A stretch of DNA of 44,297 nucleotides, from positions 1 through 44,297 of the forward strand of contig JAIQFL010000052.1 in the NCBI GenBank assembly GCA_020073365.1, given 5' to 3'. Shown here piece by piece: positions 31,306-39,539 of this stretch; the stretch's first letter is position 1, and each line of letters opens with the position of its first letter. The translations under genes were made by a program, and so were the position numbers. The notes beneath the pieces were generated by a model, which did no database searches, was not told the DNA's origin, and saw only the letters and a list, made by a program, of their open reading frames with translations. This DNA comes from Terriglobia bacterium. Its GTDB lineage: Bacteria > Acidobacteriota > Terriglobia > Bryobacterales > Bryobacteraceae.

Positions 31306-32397
31306 ATGGCATCCATACGATTCCTGTGCTTATTGCTGGCGATGTCGCTGGCGGCGGTATCCCAGCCCGCCAGGAGTGTGGACCAACTCGTCGACTTCAT
31401 CAAGTCGGCCATCCAATCCAAGCAGGACGACAAGAAGGTCGCGGAGCAGGTGCAAAAGATCAAGCTGAGCAACCGGCTCGACCCCCGGACCGTCGAGGAG
31501 TTGCAACACCTGGGGGCCGGCCCGAAGACCGTGGCCGCCCTGCAGAAACTCGGCGAAGCCTCCGCCGAACTCCCCGCCGCCGCCGCGCCGGCCCCGGCAT
31601 CGGCTCCGGCCGCAATTCCGCTCCCCGATCCCGCGGCATTGAAAACCATCCTGGCCGAGATCCAGGAGAAAGCGCTCAACTATACCAGGAACCTGCCCAA
31701 CTACATCTGCACCCAGGTGACCAGGCGCCATGTCGATCCCACCGGCACCGAAAGCTGGCGGCTGGCGGATACCATCATGGAACAGCTCAGTTTCGTCGAC
31801 CAGAAGGAGAACTACAAGGTGATGATGGTCAACGACAAGGTGGTGACCAACGATCTCCAGCACGACAAACTGGGCGGCGCCAGTTCTTCAGGCGAGTTCG
31901 GGACGCTGCTACATACCATCTTCGAACCCGAGACGCAGACCGAATTCACGTGGGAGCGCTGGACGACGATTCGGGGACGCCGCATGTATGTGTTCGCCTT
32001 CCGCGTAGGCCAGCAGCGCTACAGCATTCACCACGACGCGTCCAAGCGAACGGTCGTCGTAGGCTACCACGGCCTGTTCTTCGCGGACCGCGACACCAAG
32101 GCCGTGATGCGCGTGCAAATGGAGTGTGACGGCATCCCGGCGGACTTCCCGATCCAGAGCGTAAAGCTGGTTCTGTACTACGATTCCGTCGAAATCTCCG
32201 GCCAGGAATTCGTTTTGCCGCTCCAATCGGAGATCCACTCTCGCGAAGGCAGGTACCTGTCATGGAATGAAGTGAGTTATCACTCCTACCACAAGTACAG
32301 CGCCGATGCGACGATCAGTTTCGGCGCGCCCGAAGACATTCCCCAGGAGAAGCTGAAGGAACAGCCGGACAAGCCGCCAGCGAAGAAAAAGCAGTGA
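31306..32397 (+). CDS. Secreted acidobacterial protein of unknown function
   Basis: A 363-residue exported protein. A signal peptide (MASIRFLCLLLAMSLAAVSQPA) precedes a helical, charged segment (about 24-85, VDQLVDFIKSAIQSKQDDKKVAEQVQKIKL) with a helix-hairpin-like LDPRTVEELQHLGAGPKTVAALQKLG. An Ala/Pro linker follows, then a beta-rich domain starting YTRNLPNYICTQVTRRHVD and including FTWERWTTIRGRRMYVFAFRV. The 'NLPNYICTQ' block is widespread in exported acidobacterial proteins of unknown role. The tail is Lys/Pro-rich. It is divergent from the selenoprotein gene, 64 bp away, and sharing of a promoter region is possible. Confidence 0.8.
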   Translation: MASIRFLCLLLAMSLAAVSQPARSVDQLVDFIKSAIQSKQDDKKVAEQVQKIKLSNRLDPRTVEELQHLGAGPKTVAALQKLGEASAELPAAAAPAPASAPAAIPLPDPAALKTILAEIQEKALNYTRNLPNYICTQVTRRHVDPTGTESWRLADTIMEQLSFVDQKENYKVMMVNDKVVTNDLQHDKLGGASSSGEFGTLLHTIFEPETQTEFTWERWTTIRGRRMYVFAFRVGQQRYSIHHDASKRTVVVGYHGLFFADRDTKAVMRVQMECDGIPADFPIQSVKLVLYYDSVEISGQEFVLPLQSEIHSREGRYLSWNEVSYHSYHKYSADATISFGAPEDIPQEKLKEQPDKPPAKKKQ

Positions 32398-32441
32398 CAG
32401 GGGCAACTTAGCCTGTGGGTCCGCTCCGCATCCCAGGCCCG

Positions 32442-33260
32442 TCACTCGAACTTGATACCTGAGAGATCGGCCACCGGCTTCGGGTATTTCAGGTCCATCT
32501 CTTCGAGCGTGTCCAGCACGATCTGCGACACCGCCAGATTGCGGAACCATTTCCGGTTGGCCGGAATCACGTACCAGGGCGACTTCTCCGTGCTGCACTT
32601 GCGCAGGACGTCATTGTAGGCTTCGATGTACTGATCCCAATACCCCCGTTCCTTCAGATCCTCGGGGGAGAACTTCCAGTTCTTGGTTTTGTCTTCCAAC
32701 CGCTCGCGGAAGCGCCTGGCCTGTTCCTCTTTGCCGATGTACAGCAGGAACTTCACGATGCGCACGCCGCTATCGCTGAGCATGCGCTCGAAGTCGTTGA
32801 TCTGGTCGTAGCGCTTCGACCAGACGGACTTCGGCACCATATTATGCACGCGCACGATCAGCACGTCTTCATAATGCGATCGGTTGAAGATGCCGATCTT
32901 GCCGAACTCCGGCACGGCCTGGTGCACGCGCCAAAGATAGTCGTGCCGCTTCTCCGGGCCCTCCGGAGCTTTGAAAGAGGTGACGTCAACACCCTGCGGA
33001 TTGAGACCGCTCATCACGTGCCGGATGGTGCCGTCCTTGCCGCCGGCATCGATCGCCTGGAGCACCACCAGAAGCGAACGCCGCGCTTCGGCATACAGCA
33101 GGTATTGCAGCAGCGAGAGCCGTTCGAGATTCTTCACGAGTTGGCCGGCAGCCCGTGACTTGTCGACGCCGTGGGTGGCCCCGGGATCGAAGTCGGCGAG
33201 CTTGACCTTGGATTCCGGAGAGACGATGAGTTCCTTCGCCAGGTGTTTCATCCGGCCCAT
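32442..33260 (-). CDS. Polyphosphate kinase 2 family protein
   Basis: A 272-residue PPK2-type kinase that transfers phosphate between polyphosphate and nucleotides. Walker A region LLVVLQAIDAGGKDGTIRHVMSGLNPQGVDVTSF (residues 64-98 overlap it), lid and Walker B parts HDYLWRVHQAVPEFGKIGIFNRSHYEDVLIVRV, and the tail WKFSPEDLKERGYWDQYIEAYNDVL with SPWYVIPANRKWFRNLAVSQIV are diagnostic. The short, single-domain form with MSGLNPQGV resembles class III enzymes, which can phosphorylate AMP and ADP. The start may be M1 (33260) or M4 (33251). Confidence 0.92.
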   Translation of the reverse strand: MGRMKHLAKELIVSPESKVKLADFDPGATHGVDKSRAAGQLVKNLERLSLLQYLLYAEARRSLLVVLQAIDAGGKDGTIRHVMSGLNPQGVDVTSFKAPEGPEKRHDYLWRVHQAVPEFGKIGIFNRSHYEDVLIVRVHNMVPKSVWSKRYDQINDFERMLSDSGVRIVKFLLYIGKEEQARRFRERLEDKTKNWKFSPEDLKERGYWDQYIEAYNDVLRKCSTEKSPWYVIPANRKWFRNLAVSQIVLDTLEEMDLKYPKPVADLSGIKFE

Positions 33261-33331
33261 TCTACACTAGCCAACCAAGGTCCGATAACCAACCGCTCGA
33301 CCCGGAACCAAAGGGGAACCCCGATCCGTGG

Positions 33332-34084
33332 ATGAGTGGACCGGCGGAACATTATGCTGAAGGGGTGACTTTCGATCAAGCGGAGTTTGCGATCCGTTGC
33401 GAGTGGGGCCTGCGCGGAATGCGGGAGTTGGCGCCGATCTCGGATGTCGTCGTGATCGTCGATGTCCTCTCGTTCACGACAGCATTGGATATCGGGACTT
33501 CCCGCGGAGGGATCATCTTCCCTTATCCGCTGAATGACGCATCGGCGGCCACCTATGCGATGACTCTGGATGCCAGCCTCGCCTCCGCCGGAAGGGGTCC
33601 TGGCTTTTCGTTGTCGCCAGGTTCGCTCGAAAGCCTGCCCGCCGGTCATCGACTGGTCCTGCCTTCGCCCAATGGCGCTGCCATATCCTTCGCTGCCGAT
33701 CACGCGGTGGTGCTGGCGGCGTGCCTTCGCAACGCCAGCGCTGCCGGGAGGATGGCGGCTCGCCTTGGCTCGACCTTCGCGGTGATCCCCGCGGGAGAGA
33801 CGTGGGCCAGTGGCGAACTCCGGCCGAGCGTTGAAGACTCGATGGGCGCGGGCGCGGTGATCGCTGCTCTTCCCGGCAACCGGTCGCCCGAGGCGGAACT
33901 GGCAGTCGCGAGTTTCGAGCGCTTCCGGGACGACCTTTCCAGCGCCCTGCGGAAATCCAGCTCGGGGAAGGAACTGATGGAACGCGGTTTCGAGTTGGAT
34001 GTGGAGCTTGCCGCTGAATGGAACGTCAGTTGGAACGTTCCGCGACTGATGAACCGGGCCTGGGTATCGGCTCTAGTCGGGTAG
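33332..34084 (+). CDS. ComB-family 2-phosphosulfolactate phosphatase homologue
   Basis: A 250-residue protein of the ComB family (DUF1002-like fold not implied). Family marks: FAIRCEWGLRGMRELAPISDVVVIVDVLSFTTALDIGTSRGG, LPSPNGAAISFAA, VVLAACLRNASAAGRMAAR, FAVIPAGETW and EDSMGAGAVIAAL. In methanogens ComB removes phosphate from 2-phosphosulfolactate during coenzyme M synthesis. Most bacterial homologues have no proven substrate, and no other coenzyme M or sulfolactate genes are seen here. The start could also be the GTG at 33365, nearer the family N terminus. It is divergent from PPK2 and convergent with the TIM-barrel gene. Confidence 0.85.
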   Translation: MSGPAEHYAEGVTFDQAEFAIRCEWGLRGMRELAPISDVVVIVDVLSFTTALDIGTSRGGIIFPYPLNDASAATYAMTLDASLASAGRGPGFSLSPGSLESLPAGHRLVLPSPNGAAISFAADHAVVLAACLRNASAAGRMAARLGSTFAVIPAGETWASGELRPSVEDSMGAGAVIAALPGNRSPEAELAVASFERFRDDLSSALRKSSSGKELMERGFELDVELAAEWNVSWNVPRLMNRAWVSALVG

Positions 34085-34119
34085 ACGACAGACGACAAAA
34101 GGCGATCGTCTGTCCCACC
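34084..34119 (-). repeat. GGTGGGACAGAC palindromic element, copy C
   Basis: On the minus strand it reads GGTGGGACAGACGATCG, spacer, TCGTCTGTC. The arms GACAGACGA (34087-34095) and TCGTCTGTC (34106-34114) are perfectly complementary over 9 bp. It fills the 48-bp gap between two convergent genes and could serve as a bidirectional terminator. Confidence 0.75.
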
Positions 34120-34132
34120 GGGCCGAGCCACG

Positions 34133-36187
34133 TCAGTCGGCGAGCAGTGTCACGGTGTGGCGGCCGCGGGGGAGCAGAATCGTCGCTGGTCCGGCGCGCT
34201 GGACGGGTTCCTCGACGCCATCGATCTGGAGGCGGCGCGGCGCCCGATCGAAGACGGCGATCGCACGGGCGGTGCTCTCATAGGAGAACTCCATGGCTGC
34301 CGTGAGAGCGCGGGCGGCCTTCAGGTCAGCATTCAACCGGAGCAGACGGACACCGGAAGGCTGGGTTGCGGCTTCCACGGTGTGCGGGCCCGGAGGCAGC
34401 CAAACGGTATCGTCATCGGCGGCCGGCCAGGGTTGACCGTCCACCATCGCGGGACCTTTCCAGGGCAGTCCCACGCCGATGATGGAATCCACGATGGTCT
34501 TCACGCCGGACCTCTGGATGGTGGCGGCGGATGCGGATGCCGAGGGCAACAGGTGAAGGTCGGGTGGCAGCAGGGAGTTCTCGAAGTAGAGCGCCACGCG
34601 CTGGAAATTGGCGGCGGCGTTGTGCACCAACTGGAACAACTCCGTTCCGGTCTGCTGGCGGGTGGGGTAGACATTCTGGTAGCGGTTGACGATGTTCAGG
34701 TCGATAGCCAGTTCCTCGCGATGCGGCGTCAGGGCCCGATAGCGCTCCGCGATGGTGTAGTACCGCTGCGGGCCGAGGTGCCACACGGTGGCGGGATCCT
34801 CGATCAGGAAGGTGATGGCGTGCCGATCGAGGAGCGGCAGCACGCGGGCGGCGTCGGCGCCAATGGCGTCGCGCATGCCGCTGTCGAAGCGGTCATCGAC
34901 GTGGGTCAGCACCAGATCGAGGTCGGGTTTCAGACGGCGGATGGATTCCAGTTCGCCGATCCACTCCTCTTGCATGCGGCGGGCGAGCTCACTGCGGAAG
35001 TCAAGGAACACCTTGCGCGACTGGTCGTCCTTGCGGGAGTTGAATAGTTCGATGGGATCGAAGCCTTGGGCCTTGCGGAATTCGGCGCGGACGTCGTCGT
35101 TCATGGGGGTGAATCGCGAGGGGTTGCCGATCCCTTGAAGCGATTCGAAATAGAGCTCGGCCAGATTGATGCCATCCCAATCGAAGCGGGCGGCCAACTG
35201 GTGAACACCGGCGGAGACGGCGTGAAAGCAGTCGCGGTTGGTCAGATTCATGAGCTTGCGCCAGTCGAGCTGGGCGTCCTGCATGAGGGCGGTCTTCTCC
35301 CTCCACTCGGGGTGGTCGGACCAGAACTTCTCGCTGACGTGGGGCAGCTCGAGCCAGGCATAAACCAGGATGCCCTCGCGGTGGCAGGCTTCGATCAGGC
35401 GCTTGAGGTATTGATCGCGGCCGGCATCGGGTTCGTAGAAATGCCAGGCGGCCACGTGGAGGGCGGCGATGCCGGCCTTGCGCCATTCGGCGGCGTAGTA
35501 ATCCAGGTCCACGCGGAGACGGTAGGAGGAATCGAAGAAGGCCCACAGGCGGGAGGAACGGAAGGGCGCTTCCACCCCGAGGTCGCAGAGGGCTTCCAGG
35601 AGGTAGGGGAAGCGCTCATAGCCGCGATCGCCCGGGGAAGCGGCCAACCAGAGCACCGCGCCGGAGCCGCGGCGAAAGCCGGCGATCAGGGGGGCGCCGG
35701 TCCAGCGTTCGCGGGCGAAGACCCGGGCGTATGGGGGGAGCTCAAAGACGGGTAGATCGAGAGCGTGCTCCCAGACGATGGGCAGGTCGGGACGGTGGAG
35801 GTCGGTGAGGCTGCTGACCCGGACGGAGGCCTTCCCGGGGCGGAAACCGAATTGATCGGCGAGGGGGGATTCGCCTTCGAGGATGAGAACGGCGCCCTTC
35901 TCGATACGGGCGGGCCAGTCGGCGGACGGCAGCGCTCCGGTGCGGGTGACGAAAATGCGGGAGTCGCCGGAGGTTTGGCGCTGGAGGCCAATGGACGAGA
36001 GCACGTCGGGCCAGGAGGCGGGGTCGGAGGAGAGGATGGTGAAGAATGGCGGAGGGAGCAGGGGTTGGGGGTTAGGGGCTGGGGGTTGGGGGTTAGGGGC
36101 TGGGGGTTGGGGTGCGAGAGACGGGGGTTGGGGAGCGGCTGAGGCCGCACCCGCCAGGAGGAGCGCGAGCAGTGTTAGGAGGCGCAT
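34133..36187 (-). CDS. Secreted TIM-barrel, glycoside-hydrolase-like protein of unknown specificity
   Basis: About 684 residues from ATG 36187. A signal peptide (MRLLTLLALLLAGAASA) is followed by a Pro-rich segment of PQPPAPN repeats. Then comes an N-terminal domain (about 55-240) and a barrel (about 245-560) with LRVDLDYYAAEWRKAGIAALHVAAWHFYEPD, EGILVYAWLELPHVSEKFW, FDWDGINLAELYFESLQG and LDLVLTHVDDRFDSG. The C-terminal part has PEGA-like beta repeats (TVWLPPGPHTVEA, TILLPRGRHTVTLL). The layout recalls family-10-like or hypothetical glycosidases, with Asp and Glu in DWDGINLAELYFE as possible active-site residues. Specificity cannot be stated. The longer frame to 36253 lacks a proper signal peptide. 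Confidence 0.78.
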   Translation of the reverse strand: MRLLTLLALLLAGAASAAPQPPSLAPQPPAPNPQPPAPNPQPLLPPPFFTILSSDPASWPDVLSSIGLQRQTSGDSRIFVTRTGALPSADWPARIEKGAVLILEGESPLADQFGFRPGKASVRVSSLTDLHRPDLPIVWEHALDLPVFELPPYARVFARERWTGAPLIAGFRRGSGAVLWLAASPGDRGYERFPYLLEALCDLGVEAPFRSSRLWAFFDSSYRLRVDLDYYAAEWRKAGIAALHVAAWHFYEPDAGRDQYLKRLIEACHREGILVYAWLELPHVSEKFWSDHPEWREKTALMQDAQLDWRKLMNLTNRDCFHAVSAGVHQLAARFDWDGINLAELYFESLQGIGNPSRFTPMNDDVRAEFRKAQGFDPIELFNSRKDDQSRKVFLDFRSELARRMQEEWIGELESIRRLKPDLDLVLTHVDDRFDSGMRDAIGADAARVLPLLDRHAITFLIEDPATVWHLGPQRYYTIAERYRALTPHREELAIDLNIVNRYQNVYPTRQQTGTELFQLVHNAAANFQRVALYFENSLLPPDLHLLPSASASAATIQRSGVKTIVDSIIGVGLPWKGPAMVDGQPWPAADDDTVWLPPGPHTVEAATQPSGVRLLRLNADLKAARALTAAMEFSYESTARAIAVFDRAPRRLQIDGVEEPVQRAGPATILLPRGRHTVTLLAD
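36054..36118 (+). repeat. G-rich tandem repeat with quadruplex potential
   Basis: The plus strand carries tandem units of GGGGTTAGGGGCTGG type, with many runs of four or five G. It encodes the PQPPAPN repeats on the minus strand near the mature N terminus of the TIM-barrel protein. A related C-rich run lies at 38996-39030 in the lptE 5' region; both share CCCCCAACCCCTGCT. Confidence 0.7.
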
Positions 36188-36290
36188 ATCAGGCTTGGAA
36201 AGAGGTAGTGCGTGGGGGAGGGGAATCCTCGCAGATTCCTGCGGGGCGCGCACTACGCCATGCCGTCAGACCGAGAGCCTGCCCCGGTCT

Positions 36291-36941
36291 ATGGGAAAAT
36301 GGTCCTTAGTGATAGTCATCGATGGCATTTACTATGCCCTGGGCCTAGCCGGCGCGGGCGCGGTTATCTCCTGGGTGGTGGGCCCCTGGGTGGCGTCGCC
36401 GCTCTGGCTGCTGGCGGTGTTCTGCCTGTATTTCTTCCGCGACCCCGAGCGTGCCATTCCCTCCGGCCCCGTGGCGGTCGCGCCGGCCGATGGCAAAGTG
36501 GTCGCCGTCAAGCGGGAGAGCCCCACGCTGCAACGGATCAGCATCTTCTTGAATATTTTCGATGTTCACGTCAATCGCGCGCCCATCGCCGGCACCATCG
36601 CGAAGGTGCAATACCAGGAGGGCAAGTTTCATGTCGCCAGCCGGGAGGAGTGCTCTACCCAGAACGAGCAAAACGTGGTGACGGTGGAGGGAGACGGCAC
36701 CAGCGTGGTTTTCAAGCAGATCGCCGGTCTGATCGCGCGCCGCATCGTATTCAGCAAGAAGCCCGGGGACCACGTAGCTACCGGCGAGCGCGTGGGGCTG
36801 ATCAAGTTCGGTTCGCGCGTCGATATCCTCTTCGGCCCCGAATGGGAAATTGTGGTCCAGCCGGGTATGCGCGTGGCCGCCGGGTCGAGCGTGATCGCGC
36901 GCCGCGGCACTCCAGGACCAGGACAATCGCATGGGGCTTAA
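36291..36941 (+). CDS. psd: Phosphatidylserine decarboxylase proenzyme
   Basis: A 216-residue short (archaeal-type) Psd, which makes phosphatidylethanolamine from phosphatidylserine. An N-terminal membrane segment (YYALGLAGAGAVISWVV, SPLWLLAVFCLYFF) precedes FRDPERAIPSG, VAPADGKVVAV, ISIFLNIFDVHVNRAPIAG and RIVFSKKPGDHVATGERVGLIKFGSRVDI. Self-cleavage is expected between Gly174 and Ser175 in FGSRVD, giving the pyruvoyl cofactor. The ATG at 36291 is chosen from the family N terminus; the open frame extends far upstream antisense to the TIM-barrel gene. It overlaps pssA by 11 nt; the two enzymes act in sequence. Confidence 0.93.
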   Translation: MGKWSLVIVIDGIYYALGLAGAGAVISWVVGPWVASPLWLLAVFCLYFFRDPERAIPSGPVAVAPADGKVVAVKRESPTLQRISIFLNIFDVHVNRAPIAGTIAKVQYQEGKFHVASREECSTQNEQNVVTVEGDGTSVVFKQIAGLIARRIVFSKKPGDHVATGERVGLIKFGSRVDILFGPEWEIVVQPGMRVAAGSSVIARRGTPGPGQSHGA

Positions 36942-37815
36942 AGAGCGGCTGGTGGATCCGCGCTCTCCAGACCGCCGCCCCCGGCGGGCTGCCTACGCGC
37001 TGCCCACGCTGTTTACGGCGGGCAATATTTTCCTGGGATACCTCTCCATGCTGCGTTCCTTCAAGGGCGCCATGCTGGCCGCTTCCGGCGCCTCTGGTGC
37101 AGGCCATTTCACCGCCGCGGCCACGGCGATCATGGCCGCAGCGCTGCTCGACGGCCTGGACGGACGTATCGCCCGCATGACCAACACCACCAGCGAATTC
37201 GGGCGGGAAATGGATTCCCTGGCCGACGTCATCAGCTTCGGAATGGCCCCGGCGGTTCTGGCCTTCGCCTGGGGTGTGCAGTTTGTCGAGCCGGCCCTGG
37301 GCGAGCACATCCGCAACCAGCTCTTCAACGCCGGCTACTTCATTGCGTTTCTGTTCCTGTTGTGCGGCTCGGCGCGCCTGGCGCGCTTCAACATCCAGAA
37401 AAACCCGGTTCCCAAGAATCCGGGCCGGCCCGACCGCAAGTACTTCGTCGGCCTGCCCATTCCCGCGGCCGCCGGGATGGTCTGTGCGGTGGTCTTTGCT
37501 TCCGATGGCGAGCCGCTAACCTGGTGGCCGCTGGCGATTGCCTGGCTGGCGCTGCTGCTGCTGCTCAGTTTCCTGATGGTGAGCACGTGGCGTTACTACA
37601 GTTTCAAGGGGATCAGTCTCAATAAACCCTACACCCCGCTGCTGGTGATCGCGGTGGGAGCGCTGATCTACGCCACCTGGAACTGGCCGCAGCCGGTGCT
37701 GCTGGTCCTGGCCATCACTTACGTCGGCAGCGGCATTGCGATTCGCATCGGCGGCATCATCCGGCGGCGCATCCGTCCCACGCCGCCACGTCCATCGGAG
37801 CAAAGAATTGGCTGA
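36931..37815 (+). CDS. pssA: CDP-diacylglycerol-serine O-phosphatidyltransferase
   Basis: A 294-residue membrane enzyme making phosphatidylserine from CDP-diacylglycerol and serine. It has the CDP-alcohol phosphatidyltransferase signature D-G-x2-A-R-x8-G-x3-D-x3-D: Asp77 and Gly78 in LDGLDGRIAR, Gly91 in SEFGREMD, Asp95 and Asp99. The N terminus ALPTLFTAGNIFLGYLSM and six or more hydrophobic helices fit PssA type II. It overlaps psd by 11 nt upstream and the Asd-like gene by 8 nt downstream. Psd and PssA together form a complete phosphatidylethanolamine branch. Confidence 0.95.
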   Translation: MGLKERLVDPRSPDRRPRRAAYALPTLFTAGNIFLGYLSMLRSFKGAMLAASGASGAGHFTAAATAIMAAALLDGLDGRIARMTNTTSEFGREMDSLADVISFGMAPAVLAFAWGVQFVEPALGEHIRNQLFNAGYFIAFLFLLCGSARLARFNIQKNPVPKNPGRPDRKYFVGLPIPAAAGMVCAVVFASDGEPLTWWPLAIAWLALLLLLSFLMVSTWRYYSFKGISLNKPYTPLLVIAVGALIYATWNWPQPVLLVLAITYVGSGIAIRIGGIIRRRIRPTPPRPSEQRIG

Positions 37816-38827
37816 CAGTTCCACGGTAGCGCTGGTCGGAAGCGAATCCCTGCTCGGCCGCGAAATACGCGATATCGTTGCCACTTCGGCCCCTGGCATC
37901 GATCTCCGCCTGATCGCCTCGGATGACGAGCAGGCCGGCACGCTCACGCGCGTGGGCGATGAGCCGTCGCTGGTTGAAATGCTCGGCGCGGACAGCCTGA
38001 CCGGCGCGCGGGCCGTACTCCTCGCCGGCTCCGCGGAATCCAACCGCAAAGCGCTCGAAATGGCAGGTCCAGACTCCGGCGTGGTTTTCATCGACCTCAC
38101 GTATTCCACCGAAGAGCGCCCGGATGCACGCCTGCGGGCGCCGCTGGTGGAATCCGAACTGGAGCCCGAGGACGAAAGCCCCGAAGCGGGGGTGCACGTG
38201 GTCGCGCATCCCGCTGCCATCGCGCTGGCTTTGTTCCTTCGCCGGCTGCATGAACACGACCCGATCCGCCGCTCCGTGATCCAGATTTTCGCCCCTGCCA
38301 GCGAGTACGGCACGGCCGCGGTGGAAGAACTCCAGCAGCAGACCGTCAGCCTTCTTTCGTTCAAGAGCCTGCCGCACACCATGTTCGATACCCAACTCAG
38401 CTTCAACCTGCTCGCGAAGTACGGCCAGGACGCGCCCATCGTGCTGGAGGAGACGGAGCTGCGGATCGAACGCCACCTGGCTTCGCTGCTCGCCCTCCCG
38501 GGCAGTGGCGAAGGGGCGCCCATGCCGTCCCTAAGGCTCATCCAGGCGCCCGTTTTTCACGGCTACACGTTCTCGGCATGGGTCGAGTTTGAAGGCAGCC
38601 CCGGCGTCGAGGCCTTGGAGAGCAGCCTGCCCACGAGCTCCATTGAAGTGCGCGGACGGGAATTCGAGCCTCCCACCAATGTCGGCCAAGCCGGGCAGAG
38701 CGGCATCGCGGTGGGCGGCATCGTGGAGGACCGCAACGAGCCGGAAGCCTGCTGGTTCTGGCTGGTGGCGGACAACCTGCGGCTGTCCGCCGAGAACGCG
38801 GTGGCCGTCGCGCGGCAATTGGTATGA
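37808..38827 (+). CDS. Asd-like protein lacking the catalytic cysteine
   Basis: A 339-residue homologue of aspartate-semialdehyde dehydrogenase. It has a Rossmann N terminus (VALVGSESLLGREIRDIV), a dimerisation/active-site domain (IQIFAPASEYGTAAVEELQQQTVSLLSF) and the C-terminal RLIQAPVFHGYTFSAWVEFEG with the conserved His. Where Asd has N-C-S/T, this protein has HPAAIALAL, so the catalytic Cys is replaced by Ala. Like E. coli Usg, it is probably not a dehydrogenase. The start is a TTG at 37808 with GGAG 7 nt upstream, overlapping pssA by 8 nt. It overlaps lptE by 4 nt if that gene starts at 38824. Its role is unknown. Confidence 0.82.
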   Translation: MADSSTVALVGSESLLGREIRDIVATSAPGIDLRLIASDDEQAGTLTRVGDEPSLVEMLGADSLTGARAVLLAGSAESNRKALEMAGPDSGVVFIDLTYSTEERPDARLRAPLVESELEPEDESPEAGVHVVAHPAAIALALFLRRLHEHDPIRRSVIQIFAPASEYGTAAVEELQQQTVSLLSFKSLPHTMFDTQLSFNLLAKYGQDAPIVLEETELRIERHLASLLALPGSGEGAPMPSLRLIQAPVFHGYTFSAWVEFEGSPGVEALESSLPTSSIEVRGREFEPPTNVGQAGQSGIAVGGIVEDRNEPEACWFWLVADNLRLSAENAVAVARQLV

Positions 38828-39537
38828 ATTACCGAGCCCCGACGGTGAGAAGCTGTGAAGGAATCGCCCGCAAGCGGGCGAGGCAGGCGGAACCGCCTGC
38901 CCCACCTCGGAAAACACAGGACCTGGTGTGGTGGCGCAGGCGGTTCCGCCTGCGGATCCTGATTTTTTCACAGCTCTTGCGTCTGAGGGAGTGGCCCCCC
39001 GCCCCCCCGACCCCCAACCCCCAACCCCTGCTTTTCTGGCCGCTGGCACTCGCGCTCGTGGCGGCCGGGTGCGGCTATCACGTGGCCGGGCACGCCGACC
39101 TGGTACCGAAGGACATCAAGACCATCGCCATCCCGGCATTCGGTAACACCACGGTTCAGCACAAACTGTCGCAGTTGATCTCCGAGGACCTCGCTCGCGA
39201 GTTTGTCTCGCGCACGCGTTACGTCATTGTCGCCGACCCGGAACAGGCTGACGCCATACTCCAGGGAGCCGTAACCAAATTCGACAGCGGCGCGACCATT
39301 ATCGACCCCGTCTCGGGCCGCGCCACCGGCGCGCAAGTCATTGTCATTTTGCAAGTCAGCCTGACGGACCGCCACACCGGAAAGGCGCTTTTCTCGCGTC
39401 TCGGGTACGAATTCCGGGAACGCTATGAGATCTCCATCGACCCGCAGGCTTATTTCGACGAGAGCGGTACCGCCATCACACGCCTGAGCCGCGATGTGGC
39501 GCGTAGCGTGGTGACCGCCATCCTGGTAGGCTTTTAG
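38824..39537 (+). CDS. lptE: LPS-assembly lipoprotein LptE-like
   Basis: The C-terminal 165 residues form an LptE-like lipoprotein. The lipobox VAAGC followed by GYHVAGHADLVPKDIKTIAIPAFGN is typical, then LSQLISEDLAREFVSRTRYVIV, ADAILQGAVTKF and a long final helix. LptE plugs LptD in the outer-membrane LPS translocon. The frame opens at ATG 38824, overlapping the upstream stop by 4 nt. However, residues 10-65 are encoded by a dispersed hairpin repeat and a C-rich run, giving an odd extension (ARKRARQAEPPAPP) before the lipoprotein signal. The true start may be nearer (for example TTG near 38976 or CTG 39028). It is next to holA, as in many bacteria. Confidence 0.82.
   Translation: MNYRAPTVRSCEGIARKRARQAEPPAPPRKTQDLVWWRRRFRLRILIFSQLLRLREWPPAPPTPNPQPLLFWPLALALVAAGCGYHVAGHADLVPKDIKTIAIPAFGNTTVQHKLSQLISEDLAREFVSRTRYVIVADPEQADAILQGAVTKFDSGATIIDPVSGRATGAQVIVILQVSLTDRHTGKALFSRLGYEFRERYEISIDPQAYFDESGTAITRLSRDVARSVVTAILVGF
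38865..38953. repeat. Dispersed hairpin repeat, copy 2 plus a half copy
   Basis: 38865-38897 is an exact inverted copy of 20920-20952 (33 bp): CGCCCGC/GCGGGCG, then GGCGG/CCGCC hairpins. A further palindrome GCAGGCGG/CCGCCTGC lies at 38936-38953. Both fall inside the open frame upstream of the LptE lipobox. Confidence 0.75.
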
Positions 39538-39539
39538 CC

